DNA of 64,000 nt from Vibrio salilacus. GTDB taxonomy: Bacteria > Pseudomonadota > Gammaproteobacteria > Enterobacterales > Vibrionaceae. A model generated the notes under the pieces. The model was given only the letters and a program-made list of their open reading frames with translations. It searched no databases and was not told the DNA's origin. The translations under genes were made by a program, and so were the position numbers. The stretch's first letter is position 1. Each line of letters begins with the position of its first letter. Positions 1 through 8,446 of the stretch are shown piece by piece. The DNA is taken from assembly GCF_002811245.1 (NCBI RefSeq), contig NZ_NIVQ01000005.1:1-64000 (forward strand). The letters are read 5' to 3'.

Positions 1-103
1 CTAAGCAATAACCTATTGGATTGTCATCAACGAGTGCCCACACAGATTGATAGGTCTATATTTTTAAAGAGCGTTGTTTGAGCCCTGCTCAAAACGGACG
101 GCT
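1..103 (-). promoter_or_regulatory. rRNA operon leader with boxA antiterminator
   Basis: Read on the minus strand, GCTCTTTAA at 72-64 matches the boxA of rRNA leaders. It is followed by CAATCTGTGTGGGCACTCG, which is also found in the E. coli 16S leader just after boxA. The 16S gene itself is not in the window and should begin beyond position 1, transcribed leftward like clpB. The clpB-rrn neighbourhood also occurs in E. coli. A leader within a 16S-23S spacer is less likely, because tandem rRNA-type promoters lie directly upstream. Confidence 0.82.
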
Positions 104-131
104 ATTTTATCGAGATAACATTCAGTGTCAA
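104..131 (-). promoter_or_regulatory. rRNA operon promoter P2
   Basis: On the minus strand a perfect -35 TTGACA (131-126), a 16-bp spacer and a -10 TAAAAT (109-104) are followed by a GC-rich discriminator. It lies between P1 and boxA, which is the P2 position of rRNA operons. Confidence 0.75.
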
Positions 132-228
132 ACACTTTCTTTGTTATTTCTTCGAAAGTTATTGCTTAACTTTCACCGACTTGGTTGTCATTACTTTTCA
201 GCTCGGTTTCCCGTGACAACGGAAGCGG

Positions 229-280
229 ATTATAGGCAGTTCTCGACAAAGCACAATAGTTAAAATAGGAAAAAACGTTC
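229..280 (-). promoter_or_regulatory. rRNA operon promoter P1 with AT-rich upstream element
   Basis: On the minus strand TTGTGC (256-251), a 16-bp spacer and a perfect TATAAT (234-229) precede a GC-rich discriminator. The downstream bases (GTTGTCACGGGAAACC) resemble the start of E. coli rrn P1 transcripts. The upstream stretch at about 257-280 is A/T-rich, as an UP element would be. The 16-bp spacer and GC discriminator are typical of growth-rate and ppGpp controlled rRNA promoters. Confidence 0.75.
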
Positions 281-318
281 TTTCAAGCTCGTTTGCTCAC
301 TAAATCACCAAGCTGTCT

Positions 319-351
319 AAAAAGAAAACAAAGGGGCTCCTCTCGGAGCCC
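319..351 (-). terminator. Rho-independent terminator of clpB
   Basis: The hairpin GGGCTCC-GAGA-GGAGCCC (351-334, read on the minus strand) is followed by a T-rich run (positions 332-319). It lies just past the clpB stop and separates clpB from the rRNA promoter. Confidence 0.85.
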
Positions 352-375
352 TTAACTATGGTTTAAAGAACGCTA

Positions 376-2949
376 TTATTGGTGCGCTAAGATTTGATCG
401 TTGCTCACCACAAGTTTGACTGGCCTGTCAGGAACAATCGTACCGGAGAGAATCTCTTTCGCTAGAGGGTTCTCTACACTATTTTGAATTGCTCGTTTTA
501 ACGGCCTTGCACCATAGACAGGGTCAAAGCCAACTTGAGCAATTAATTCAAGTGCTTTATCTGACACCTCAAGAATGTAGCCTTTTTCTTCCATGCGCTT
601 AGCCAATCGCTGCAACTGAATAGAAGCAATCGACTTAATGTGGTCTTTAGCTAGCGGATGGAATACCACACTCTCATCAACTCGGTTGAGGAACTCTGGA
701 CGGAAATGTTGACTCACCACTTCCATCACTTGTTCTTTCATACCGAGATAGTCAACCGTCCCAAAATTTTCTTGGATTCTCGCTGACCCCAAGTTCGATG
801 TCATGATCACCACAGTATTACGAAAGTCTACCGTACGACCTTGACCGTCAGTTAAACGTCCATCGTCGAGTACTTGCAGTAAGATATTGAACACATCTGG
901 ATGTGCTTTTTCTATCTCATCGAGCAAGATAACTGAATAAGGTTTACGTCTTACCGCTTCGGTCAAGTAACCTCCTTCTTCATAACCGACGTAACCCGGA
1001 GGCGCGCCAACCAATCTAGCCACTGAGTGCTTCTCCATAAATTCCGACATGTCAATCCGCACCATGGCGTCTTCGCTGTCGAACATGAAATGAGCCAGTG
1101 TTTTGCACAGTTCAGTTTTACCGACCCCAGTTGGCCCTAAGAACAAGAAGGAACCAATCGGTTTATTCGGATCGGATAGTCCAGCTCGGCTACGACGAAT
1201 GGCATTGGACACCACTTCAACAGCTTCAGCTTGTCCAATCACTCGGTTGTGCAGCACATTTTCCATGCCAAGCAGTTTCTCTTTTTCTGCTTCAAGCATT
1301 TTCGAGACTGGTATCCCTGTCTGCTTTGATAACACTTCAGCAATTTCGTTATCAGTGACTTTATTACGCAGCAATGTCATTTCTTGCATCTCTGCTTGTG
1401 TTGCCAAGTCAAGTTGCTTCTCGAGTTCAGGGATGCGACCGTATTGCAGTTCTGACATTCGGTTCAAATCACCTGCTCGGCGAGCGAACTCCATATCCAT
1501 CCTCGCCTGTTCGAGTTCAGACTTGATATGCTGAGTACCAGACAATGCTGCTTTCTCGGCATTCCACACCTCTTCAAGTTCCGCAAACTCACGCTCTTTC
1601 TCGGCTAGCTCTTGATTAAGCGTGCTTAAACGCTTTTCACTCGCTTCATCATGTTCGTTACCTAACGCTTGTTGCTCGATTTTAAGCTGAATGATCTTAC
1701 GTTCCAGCTTGTCGAGAGACTCAGGCTTCGAATCTATCTGCATGCGAATGCTCGACGCGGCTTCATCGATTAAATCGATAGCTTTATCGGGCAGTTGTCG
1801 ATCCGAGACATAGCGATGAGATAAGCTCGCCGCAGCGACAATCGCCGGGTCAGTAATTTCAACGTGATGATGAAGTTCGTATCGCTCCTTCAAGCCACGT
1901 AAAATTGCCACGGTATCTTCGACTGTAGGCTCATCCACCAGCACTTTTTGGAAACGACGCTCCAATGCCGGATCTTTTTCAATGTATTGGCGGTACTCAT
2001 CTAAGGTTGTTGCACCAACACAATGTAACTCACCGCGGGCTAATGCAGGTTTAAGCATGTTACCTGCGTCCATTGACCCTTCGCCTTTACCAGCGCCAAC
2101 CATGGTATGAATCTCATCAATAAAGAGGATAACATTGCCCTCTTCTTTTGATAGTTCATTGAGCACCGACTTTAAGCGCTCTTCAAACTCACCACGGTAT
2201 TTAGCACCCGCAATCAAGGAGCCCATATCGAGCGACAACACTCGGCGGCCACGCAAACCTTCTGGCACCTCATTGTTGATGATGCGTTGTGCTAAACCTT
2301 CTACGATCGCGGTCTTACCCACACCCGGTTCACCAATAATGACTGGGTTGTTTTTAGTCCGGCGTTGCAAAACTTGGATTGTGCGGCGAATTTCATCGTC
2401 GCGACCAATAACCGGATCCAACTTACCTTGCTCAGCCCGCTCGGTAAGATCAATAGTAAATTTCTCAAGCGCTTGACGTAACTCTTCCGCATTCGGGTCA
2501 TTCACCGTTTGACCACCGCGAATTTTGTCAATCGCTCCACTTACTTTGGCCTCAGTTAAACCCAGCTCTTTAAGTAATGCACCGAGAGGCCCCTTGTCTT
2601 CTAGGGCCGCTAATAAAAATACTTCAGATGAGATGTAAGCATCTTGGCGCTTTTGAGCTACCTTATCGCATAAATTGAACAAAGTTCCCATTGAGCCAGA
2701 TAGCTGTACATCCCCACCGATACCACTGACTTTAGGCAATCGGTCAAGCATTTCACTTAGCTTAGAACGTAGATGAGTAACATCGACATCCAGCATAGTT
2801 AATAGAGGGCGAACTGGACTACCATTTTGGTCCATGAGCGCCACCATTAGATGCACAGGTTCGATATATTGATGATCGCGTCCCAACGCCAACGACTGAG
2901 CGTCGGATATAGCGATTTGAAATTTACTGGTAAATCTATCAAGACGCAT
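376..2949 (-). CDS. clpB: ATP-dependent protein disaggregase ClpB
   Basis: This is the Hsp100 chaperone that threads aggregated polypeptides through a hexameric ring and works with DnaK-DnaJ-GrpE in the cytoplasm after heat stress. The 857-aa length equals E. coli ClpB. In order there is a Clp N-domain (about 1-145), a first AAA+ module with Walker [10 protein letters not shown] near residue 206, a long coiled-coil middle domain (about 410-525), and a second AAA+ module with Walker [10 protein letters not shown] near 605. A C-terminal D2 domain follows. The start has a purine-rich ribosome site (AGGAAGG). A sigma-32-like promoter lies upstream and a strong terminator downstream, so it is probably a single-gene heat-shock unit. 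Confidence 0.98.
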   Translation of the reverse strand: MRLDRFTSKFQIAISDAQSLALGRDHQYIEPVHLMVALMDQNGSPVRPLLTMLDVDVTHLRSKLSEMLDRLPKVSGIGGDVQLSGSMGTLFNLCDKVAQKRQDAYISSEVFLLAALEDKGPLGALLKELGLTEAKVSGAIDKIRGGQTVNDPNAEELRQALEKFTIDLTERAEQGKLDPVIGRDDEIRRTIQVLQRRTKNNPVIIGEPGVGKTAIVEGLAQRIINNEVPEGLRGRRVLSLDMGSLIAGAKYRGEFEERLKSVLNELSKEEGNVILFIDEIHTMVGAGKGEGSMDAGNMLKPALARGELHCVGATTLDEYRQYIEKDPALERRFQKVLVDEPTVEDTVAILRGLKERYELHHHVEITDPAIVAAASLSHRYVSDRQLPDKAIDLIDEAASSIRMQIDSKPESLDKLERKIIQLKIEQQALGNEHDEASEKRLSTLNQELAEKEREFAELEEVWNAEKAALSGTQHIKSELEQARMDMEFARRAGDLNRMSELQYGRIPELEKQLDLATQAEMQEMTLLRNKVTDNEIAEVLSKQTGIPVSKMLEAEKEKLLGMENVLHNRVIGQAEAVEVVSNAIRRSRAGLSDPNKPIGSFLFLGPTGVGKTELCKTLAHFMFDSEDAMVRIDMSEFMEKHSVARLVGAPPGYVGYEEGGYLTEAVRRKPYSVILLDEIEKAHPDVFNILLQVLDDGRLTDGQGRTVDFRNTVVIMTSNLGSARIQENFGTVDYLGMKEQVMEVVSQHFRPEFLNRVDESVVFHPLAKDHIKSIASIQLQRLAKRMEEKGYILEVSDKALELIAQVGFDPVYGARPLKRAIQNSVENPLAKEILSGTIVPDRPVKLVVSNDQILAHQ

Positions 2950-2995
2950 ATCTACCTTCCTACCTCAACTGAGAAAATGAACTAATCAGTATGAA

Positions 2996-3024
2996 AGATG
3001 GATACGCCATAATGGATTTTCAAG
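2996..3024 (-). promoter_or_regulatory. Heat-shock (sigma-32) type promoter of clpB
   Basis: On the minus strand a perfect -35 CTTGAAA (3024-3018) is separated by 14 bp from ATCCATCT (3003-2996). The latter matches 6 of 8 positions of the sigma-32 -10 consensus CCCCATNT. It lies about 50 bp before the clpB start. Sigma-32 control of clpB is established in enterobacteria. Confidence 0.7.
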
Positions 3025-3057
3025 GGAAAGAAGAATAAAACAATCGAAATGAGGCGA

Positions 3058-3786
3058 CTAGTTGTCTATCCAAATAAAACTAGCTTGTCGGCCAGTAACG
3101 CCATCGCGGCGGTAAGAGTAGAAACGTTGTGAGTCTGTGTAGGTACAAAGGTTGCTGAAGTAAACCTGTTCAACTCCTACACGGTTAAGCCTCTGTTGAA
3201 CAAGTAAATTCATGTCGGCTAACCACTTCCCTTGTTTGCTGGTCAAAGTAAAGGCTTTGTAAGCTTCAGGGTGAGCGGACACAAATGCGTCTAGCACATC
3301 TTCACCAACTTCAAATGCATTAGGTCCTATCGCAGGCCCAATCCACGCCATGACTTGCCCATCAAATTGTGTAAGTGCATTTTCAATAATGCCATAGGCC
3401 AATCCACGCCAACCTGCATGCACCGCTGCCACTTGCGTGCCTTGAACATTAGTCAGCAACACAGGTAAGCAATCCGCAGTCATCACCGAACAAACTACAC
3501 CTGGAGTATGGGTAGAGACACCATCAGCATCACGTACCTGGGTTGTTAGCTCAGATTGTTCAACGACCAAGGTAGAATGTGTCTGATTAAGCCAAACAGG
3601 AGCCGATGGCATGTCGGACTGTCGGGTCAACCACTCACGATTCTTTTGCACTGTGTTTAAATCATCCCCAACATGGCTACCTAGGTTCAGTCCTTGATAT
3701 ACATCACGAGAAAAGCCATCGCATCGTGTCGATGCAAACGCTTTGATCGTTTTAGGTGCGGGCCAATTGGGGATAATCACTTGCAT
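3058..3786 (-). CDS. pgeF: Peptidoglycan editing factor PgeF (YfiH/laccase-domain family)
   Basis: A 242-aa member of the YfiH/DUF152 family. In E. coli this protein removes wrongly incorporated serine-containing muropeptide precursors (UDP-MurNAc-L-Ser), and it was earlier called polyphenol oxidase. The sequence keeps the family metal-site features: the NQTHS segment, the C-S-V-M-T-A-D-C-L-P-V block and HAGWRGLA. It starts 2 nt after the rluD stop, so the two are translated as one operon, as in many gamma-proteobacteria (rluD-yfiH-clpB). Confidence 0.93.
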   Translation of the reverse strand: MQVIIPNWPAPKTIKAFASTRCDGFSRDVYQGLNLGSHVGDDLNTVQKNREWLTRQSDMPSAPVWLNQTHSTLVVEQSELTTQVRDADGVSTHTPGVVCSVMTADCLPVLLTNVQGTQVAAVHAGWRGLAYGIIENALTQFDGQVMAWIGPAIGPNAFEVGEDVLDAFVSAHPEAYKAFTLTSKQGKWLADMNLLVQQRLNRVGVEQVYFSNLCTYTDSQRFYSYRRDGVTGRQASFIWIDN

Positions 3787-3788
3787 GA

Positions 3789-4769
3789 TTAATACTCGTC
3801 TTTCAGGCCGTGCTTTTGCGTGTCTTGACGCAGCGCTTCGGCCATTTCAACCATATCGTCAGGGACTGGCGCATGAAACTCAACCTCTTCCCCAGTCATC
3901 GGATGCTCAAATTTAAGCATCACAGCGTGCAACGCTTGACGATCAAAGCCACGAATTTTCTCGGCCAGCTCTTCGGTTGCGCCACTAGGGATACGCGCTC
4001 GACCACCGTACGCAGTGTCACCTAGCAGCGGGTGCTGAAGGTAAGACATATGAACACGAATCTGGTGCGTACGACCCGTTTCTAGACGTAAACGAATACG
4101 CGTATGTTCACGGAAATGTTCTGCCACACGGTAGTGGGTAATCGCAGGCTTACCCATTGGGCTGACTGCCATTAGAGTGCGTTTTGTCGAGTGTCTACCA
4201 ATAGGCTGTTCAATACGACCACCCGCCGTCATCCGACCGATCGCGATCGCTTCATACTCACGAATAAAGTTACGCTTCTTCTGAAGAGCACGTACTAAAC
4301 GCGTTTGAGCAGGTACGGTTTTCGCAACAACCATCAAGCCAGTGGTATCTTTATCCAAACGATGCACAATACCAGCACGTGGCACTTCGGCAATGTTTGG
4401 GTAATGATGTAGTAATGCATTGAGCACAGTGCCATCTGGCGTGCCAGCACCAGGGTGAACAACAAAACCACGCGGTTTATTGATCACCATAATGTCGTCA
4501 TCTTCAAACACTATGTTTAATGGAATATCTTGCGCTTCCCAACGCTCTTCATCTTCAAGCTCTGCTTGCAGAATAATTTCCTCACCACCCATAACTCTGG
4601 TGCGAGGTTTGGTAACCACTTCGCCGTTTACTCGAACCTTCCCTTCCACTAGCCACTCTTTGAGTCGCGAACGTGAAAAATCGGCAAATAATTCGGCAAT
4701 AGCCTGGTCTAGGCGCTGGCCTAATTGGCTATCTTTTATTGTATTTGTTAATTCAATCTGCTGAGCCAT
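3789..4769 (-). CDS. rluD: 23S rRNA pseudouridine synthase RluD (1911/1915/1917)
   Basis: It makes the three pseudouridines of helix 69 of 23S rRNA, needed for normal ribosome assembly and termination. The 326-aa protein has an N-terminal S4 RNA-binding domain (about 18-75) and a catalytic domain with the RLDKDTTGLMV motif containing the catalytic aspartate (near residue 139). RLETGRTHQIRVH follows further on. It is divergent from bamD and transcribed into pgeF. The rluD/bamD divergence is conserved in E. coli. Confidence 0.96.
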   Translation of the reverse strand: MAQQIELTNTIKDSQLGQRLDQAIAELFADFSRSRLKEWLVEGKVRVNGEVVTKPRTRVMGGEEIILQAELEDEERWEAQDIPLNIVFEDDDIMVINKPRGFVVHPGAGTPDGTVLNALLHHYPNIAEVPRAGIVHRLDKDTTGLMVVAKTVPAQTRLVRALQKKRNFIREYEAIAIGRMTAGGRIEQPIGRHSTKRTLMAVSPMGKPAITHYRVAEHFREHTRIRLRLETGRTHQIRVHMSYLQHPLLGDTAYGGRARIPSGATEELAEKIRGFDRQALHAVMLKFEHPMTGEEVEFHAPVPDDMVEMAEALRQDTQKHGLKDEY

Positions 4770-4903
4770 ATCGAACTTTTTTAAAAACCGTGAGACTAAT
4801 TGTCTCTACTGTGGAAAAATATATTATCGAGCATTGTATCCGTTACTGGATAGAAAGTAACGAGAGCAACAGAAATATTTATCTCAAGGAATCGAAACCT
4901 GAC

Positions 4904-5629
4904 ATGAAAAAGCACACTTTATCTAGCTTGTTGGCACTCTCTGTACTGGTTGGCTGCTCAAGTAGCGAAGAGATTGTTCCAGACGTGCCACCATCTGAGC
5001 TTTACTCAGAAGCACAGATTTCGCTTCAAAGTGGTAATTGGCTGACAGCGATCGAGAGATTAGAAGCGCTGGACTCTCGTTATCCATTTGGCGCCTATTC
5101 AGAGCAAGTACAACTGGATTTAATCTACGCATACTACAAAAACGACGACTTGGCGCTCGGGCTTGCAACCATTGAACGCTTTACACGTTTGAACCCAACC
5201 CACGAAAAGCTCGACTGGGTTCTGTATATGCGCGGGCTCACTCATATGGCACAAGATCGCAACTTTATGCACGATTTATTTAATGTAGATCGTAGTGATC
5301 GCGATCCCGAGCCGGTTAAAAGCGCCTTTAGTGACTTTAAAAAGTTGCTAGAACGCTACCCGGCGAGTCCATACGCCCAAGATGCACAAAAACGTATGTT
5401 CGCTTTGAAGAATCGTTTAGCTGAATATGACTTAGCTACTGCAGATTTTTATCTGCGTCGCGAAGCTTGGATTGCGGCAATTAAGCGTACTCAAGAGTTG
5501 CAAAAAACCTATCCGGATACTGAAGCCGCGCGTAAATCGCTCGGGATTCAACTCCAAGCTTACCAGCAGCTAGGTTTAGAAGATGCAGTAAAACGAACTC
5601 AAAAACTGATCGAACTCAACCCTAAGTAA
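4904..5629 (+). CDS. bamD: Outer-membrane assembly lipoprotein BamD
   Basis: Essential lipoprotein of the BAM complex that folds beta-barrel proteins into the outer membrane. The 241-aa product begins with a lipoprotein signal ending LVGC, giving lipidated Cys18. The mature part is alpha-helical with tetratricopeptide-type repeats (segments around SEAQISLQSGNWLTAI and DAQKRMFALKNRLAEYDL). I chose the ATG at 4904 because it gives the signal peptide directly and has an AAGGA at 4886-4890; an upstream in-frame extension has no signal-like start. A terminator follows. Confidence 0.95.
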   Translation: MKKHTLSSLLALSVLVGCSSSEEIVPDVPPSELYSEAQISLQSGNWLTAIERLEALDSRYPFGAYSEQVQLDLIYAYYKNDDLALGLATIERFTRLNPTHEKLDWVLYMRGLTHMAQDRNFMHDLFNVDRSDRDPEPVKSAFSDFKKLLERYPASPYAQDAQKRMFALKNRLAEYDLATADFYLRREAWIAAIKRTQELQKTYPDTEAARKSLGIQLQAYQQLGLEDAVKRTQKLIELNPK

Positions 5630-5645
5630 CTCATTGTTAAAAATA

Positions 5646-5672
5646 AAAACGCCTTTTCTAGAGGCGTTTTTT
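5646..5672 (+). terminator. Terminator of bamD
   Basis: The hairpin AAAACGCCT...AGGCGTTTT is followed by a T run, 17 nt after the bamD stop. Confidence 0.85.
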
Positions 5673-6195
5673 ATATCTCAACGTTTGATAAAACAACTAT
5701 TTTACCACGTCATTTAAAACTAATAGGATAAGGCGATGTATGATGCGGGGCGTTTTCCAGCGCACATGTCTTGAGTCTTTATCGATACGTTCGATTATCT
5801 AGCAAACCATTTATATATTCGACAAAGTAAGGGACGGGTAAACTCTCGTTCTAGTAGTGATCGAACGGCAATAAGTGGTAGGAAAATAAAATCGTGCAGA
5901 TTGAGATATTTCATTGACATTTTATTGCAGCTCAAAAGCTAAGCAATTGTTTTGTTAAGTCGTAACTAGGCTCTAAAAAACGATTGAATTTTAGTGTGTT
6001 ACCTCTACCAATCTAATCTGTTTTCAGCATGATACAAGCTTTTTCGTGACTCATTTCACTGACTCTTTGAGTTGGATCACGTTTGAATTTAACTCTCAAA
6101 CACACCGACAAAACAGTGATGCAAATCACATTATTTTAGCCATGGATAAGTAATCTGAACGTAACCCATGAGGGAGAAAACAGAGGAAATTATCT
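5673..6195 (+). promoter_or_regulatory. Long raiA upstream region with a CRP-like site
   Basis: This 523-bp gene-free stretch precedes raiA. The clearest element is AGTGA-TGCAAA-TCACA at 6115-6130, one base off the symmetric CRP consensus TGTGA-N6-TCACA. It sits about 65 bp before the raiA start. The rest is A/T-rich with no convincing ORF. Catabolite and stationary-phase control of raiA is known in E. coli; CRP control here is inferred from the site alone. Confidence 0.55.
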
Positions 6196-6534
6196 ATGAA
6201 AGTAAATATCACAGGCAAAAACATCGACATCACCTCTGCAATTCGCACTCATATAGAGAGCAAGTTTCAAAAATTAGAAAAGTGGCAAGTAGACATTATC
6301 GGTTGTCAGGCAAGCTTCAGCGAGGAGCCAAACAAACAGAAGAAATTTGAAGCTGTTATTACTGTGCCAAAAGGACAGCTGGTTGCATCTGCGACTCACG
6401 AAGATTTATACGCTGCCGTCAACGAGGTAGAACAGAAACTAGAACGTCAGCTAAATAAATTGCGTCATAAGCCTGAATCACGTCGTACTGACAAGCCAGA
6501 GCTTGAAAATGAACTGCAAGATGAAGTTGAGTAG
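6196..6534 (+). CDS. raiA: Ribosome-associated inhibitor RaiA (YfiA, HPF/RaiA family)
   Basis: A 112-aa member of the HPF/RaiA family. It binds the 30S decoding centre in stationary phase or cold and blocks translation. The fold is visible as the N-terminal MKVNITGKNIDITSAIR strand-helix, the basic KLERQLNKLRHK helix, and an acidic C-terminal tail. The tail length favours RaiA over the shorter HPF (about 95 aa). The start is supported by GAGGAAATTATCT just upstream. Its place before pheA is the same as in E. coli. Confidence 0.92.
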   Translation: MKVNITGKNIDITSAIRTHIESKFQKLEKWQVDIIGCQASFSEEPNKQKKFEAVITVPKGQLVASATHEDLYAAVNEVEQKLERQLNKLRHKPESRRTDKPELENELQDEVE

Positions 6535-6552
6535 TCAATAAGAACTCAGAGT

Positions 6553-6583
6553 AAAAAATAGCGCTGCAAGGCGCTATTTTTTT
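6553..6583 (+). terminator. Terminator of raiA
   Basis: The stem AAATAGCGC...GCGCTATTT carries a long T tract. Its end overlaps the -35 of the pheL promoter. Confidence 0.85.
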
Positions 6584-6585
6584 GC

Positions 6586-6614
6586 TTGACGCCCCATAGA
6601 GGGTTGCTTATTGT
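6586..6614 (+). promoter_or_regulatory. Promoter of the pheL-pheA transcript
   Basis: TTGACG (6586-6591), a 17-bp spacer and TATTGT (6609-6614). Predicted transcription start is near 6621, leaving a short leader before the pheL ATG at 6645. Confidence 0.6.
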
Positions 6615-6644
6615 GTTTAAGGATTGATAACTAAGTAGATAACT

Positions 6645-6692
6645 ATGCACACACCTGTCCTGTTCTTTTTCGACTTATTTTTTCTCCACTAA
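6645..6692 (+). CDS. pheL: Phenylalanine leader peptide PheL
   Basis: A 15-codon ORF reading MHTPVLFFFDLFFLH, with five phenylalanines in two clusters. It lies between a promoter and an intrinsic terminator directly before pheA, exactly the architecture of the enterobacterial pheA attenuator. Ribosome stalling at the Phe codons when charged tRNA-Phe is scarce should favour an antiterminator and let transcription reach pheA. The codon content and position make the assignment strong, although no good Shine-Dalgarno is visible. Confidence 0.88.
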   Translation: MHTPVLFFFDLFFLH

Positions 6693-6740
6693 ACCGGAGA
6701 GGCATTCTCGTTTCGAAAGATAAATCAAAAACGAACAGAA

Positions 6741-6767
6741 AGCCTCCCTCGGGAGGCTTTTTTTATG
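6741..6767 (+). terminator. pheA attenuator terminator
   Basis: The stem AGCCTCCC-TC-GGGAGGCT is followed by seven T. It sits 48 nt after the pheL stop and 12 nt before the chosen pheA start. It is the regulated terminator of the attenuation switch. Confidence 0.87.
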
Positions 6768-6779
6768 AGGAATATTAGG

Positions 6780-7958
6780 ATGACTGACCAAAAATACTCA
6801 CTTGAGCAAATTCGACTGCGGCTAAACGAGCTTGATGACCAATTACTCCAGCTTTTGTCTGAACGTCGTCAAATGAGTATTGAAGTGGCGAAAAGCAAGG
6901 TAAAAACCTCTAAGCCAGTGCGAGATGCCATGCGTGAGCAGCAACTATTAGTTAAGCTTATCAATAATGGTCACGATAAATACAATTTAGACGCCCAGTA
7001 CATCACCAAATTATTCCATACCATTATTGAAGACTCTGTTTTACTGCAGCAATCATATTTGCAAAACCTTGCCAACCCAGAACTGAGTCGCAAACCTTTA
7101 GCTCGAGTTGCTTTCCTCGGCTCAAAAGGCTCCTACTCACACCTTGCGAGTAGAGAATACTTCAGCCGTAAAAACACTGAGCTGATTGAACTTAACTGCG
7201 AACATTTTAAGCAAGTCACCAATACCGTTGAATCTGGTCATGCTGACTATGGTGTATTACCGATTGAAAACACCAGTTCAGGCTCAATCAACGAAGTCTA
7301 CGATCTACTGCAACATACAACGCTCTATATCGTTGGTGAGTTAACGTTACCGATTGAACACTGCTTAGTTGCCACATCAGAAATTCGTCTCGAAGCGCTC
7401 AAAACACTCTATTCGCACCCTCAACCGCACGCTCAGTGCAGTGAGTTTTTGAGTAAGCTTGATGGGGTTAAGCTGGAATCCTGTCCGAGTACCGCCGATG
7501 CCATGCTCAAAGTGAAGCAGATGAATCGAGGCGATGTCGCAGCCATTGGTAATGCTTCAAGCGGAAAGTTGTATGGATTGCAGCCAATACAAAGCAACAT
7601 TGCTAACCAAACCGAAAACCACACACGTTTTATTGTGGTCGCACGTAAACCGGTTGAAGTGTCCGCCCAGATCCCTGCGAAAACAACCTTAATCATGTCG
7701 ACTTCCCAACAGGCAGGTTCACTGGTGGAAACCTTGCTCGTGTTGCAACGCTACGATATCAACATGACCAAATTGGAATCTCGCCCTATTATGGGTAACC
7801 CTTGGGAAGAGATGTTCTACGTTGATTTGGAATCGCACCTCGACTCGCAACAGATGCAGCAAGCCCTTGCTGAGTTAACCAAGATCACCAAGCACCTGAA
7901 AGTACTTGGTTGTTACCCGAGTGAAAATGTGAAGCCGACCCAAGTTAAGTTACAGTAA
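6780..7958 (+). CDS. pheA: Bifunctional chorismate mutase/prephenate dehydratase (P-protein)
   Basis: It converts chorismate to prephenate and then phenylpyruvate, committing carbon to phenylalanine. The 392-aa protein has an AroQ chorismate mutase (about 1-90), a prephenate dehydratase domain (about 105-285, with TRFIVVARKP near its end) and a C-terminal ACT domain with the phenylalanine-binding ESRPIMGNPWEEMFY motif, so feedback inhibition by Phe is expected. I prefer the ATG at 6780, which has GAGG 9 nt upstream. The ATG at 6765 lies in the T tract of the attenuator. Transcription is under pheL control. Confidence 0.96.
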   Translation: MTDQKYSLEQIRLRLNELDDQLLQLLSERRQMSIEVAKSKVKTSKPVRDAMREQQLLVKLINNGHDKYNLDAQYITKLFHTIIEDSVLLQQSYLQNLANPELSRKPLARVAFLGSKGSYSHLASREYFSRKNTELIELNCEHFKQVTNTVESGHADYGVLPIENTSSGSINEVYDLLQHTTLYIVGELTLPIEHCLVATSEIRLEALKTLYSHPQPHAQCSEFLSKLDGVKLESCPSTADAMLKVKQMNRGDVAAIGNASSGKLYGLQPIQSNIANQTENHTRFIVVARKPVEVSAQIPAKTTLIMSTSQQAGSLVETLLVLQRYDINMTKLESRPIMGNPWEEMFYVDLESHLDSQQMQQALAELTKITKHLKVLGCYPSENVKPTQVKLQ

Positions 7959-7992
7959 TTAAGTTAACTGGCTCAACTAACCGTCACTAACT

Positions 7993-8061
7993 AGCTGACA
8001 CTATTAACTAATATCCATATTATTAAAAACAATAAGTTGCATATTAGTTTCAGTGTCAGCT
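7993..8061. repeat. Long imperfect inverted repeat downstream of pheA
   Basis: The arms 7993-8014 and 8041-8061 both begin AGCTGACACT when read inward, and 19 of about 21 pairs match across a 26-nt A/T-rich loop. There is no T tract after the right arm, so it is not a standard terminator. It lies 35 bp after the pheA stop, at the edge of the GGDEF relic. Confidence 0.6.
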
Positions 8062-8089
8062 CACTCATCCTCTGATACACATTCTACTT

Positions 8090-8408
8090 CCGATAAGGTA
8101 TTTGCCTGTCCACGCAGACCATCCATCACTTAATGTCTTCATGTGGGAATATTGATTTGGATAACTTCAAGTACGTTAACGATAAGTACGGCCATCAAAT
8201 TGGCGACACTTTACTCGTGAATTTTACCCACCATATCAAGGTAATTACTCAAAAATGATATACACATTCCATTTAATACCTCGCGTCACGCCTATCAGGC
8301 GATGAGTTTGCCATTTTTGTTGCCACACAAAACAGCGAAACTTATGCCGATGAATTAGTGGATTTCATCTTAACGCCAATTCAAAATCATACCGCTGACG
8401 TTAACTGA
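8090..8408 (+). pseudogene. Relic of a GGDEF-domain gene (probable mbaA remnant)
   Basis: One reading frame starting at 8151 gives IDLDNFKYVNDKYGHQIGD, the metal- and substrate-binding core of a GGDEF domain. In the same frame it then has stops at 8256 (TGA) and 8274 (TAA), resumes as RLSGDEFAIF (8288-8317), and ends at TGA 8406-8408. No start, sensor part or EAL domain remains. The start coordinate is approximate. From memory, V. cholerae has nspS-mbaA at this place (between pheA and yjjX), and MbaA carries the variant SGDEF motif. A decayed mbaA is therefore the best reading, but any SGDEF-type cyclase would fit the sequence. Confidence 0.8.
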
Positions 8409-8446
8409 GTTACAATCACACATGAGTCAGACAAAAGGAAATCGAA

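Noticed and set aside
78-263. A 61-aa plus-strand ORF at the left edge
   Set aside because: It lies antisense to the rRNA promoters P1 and P2 and has no ribosome site or family.
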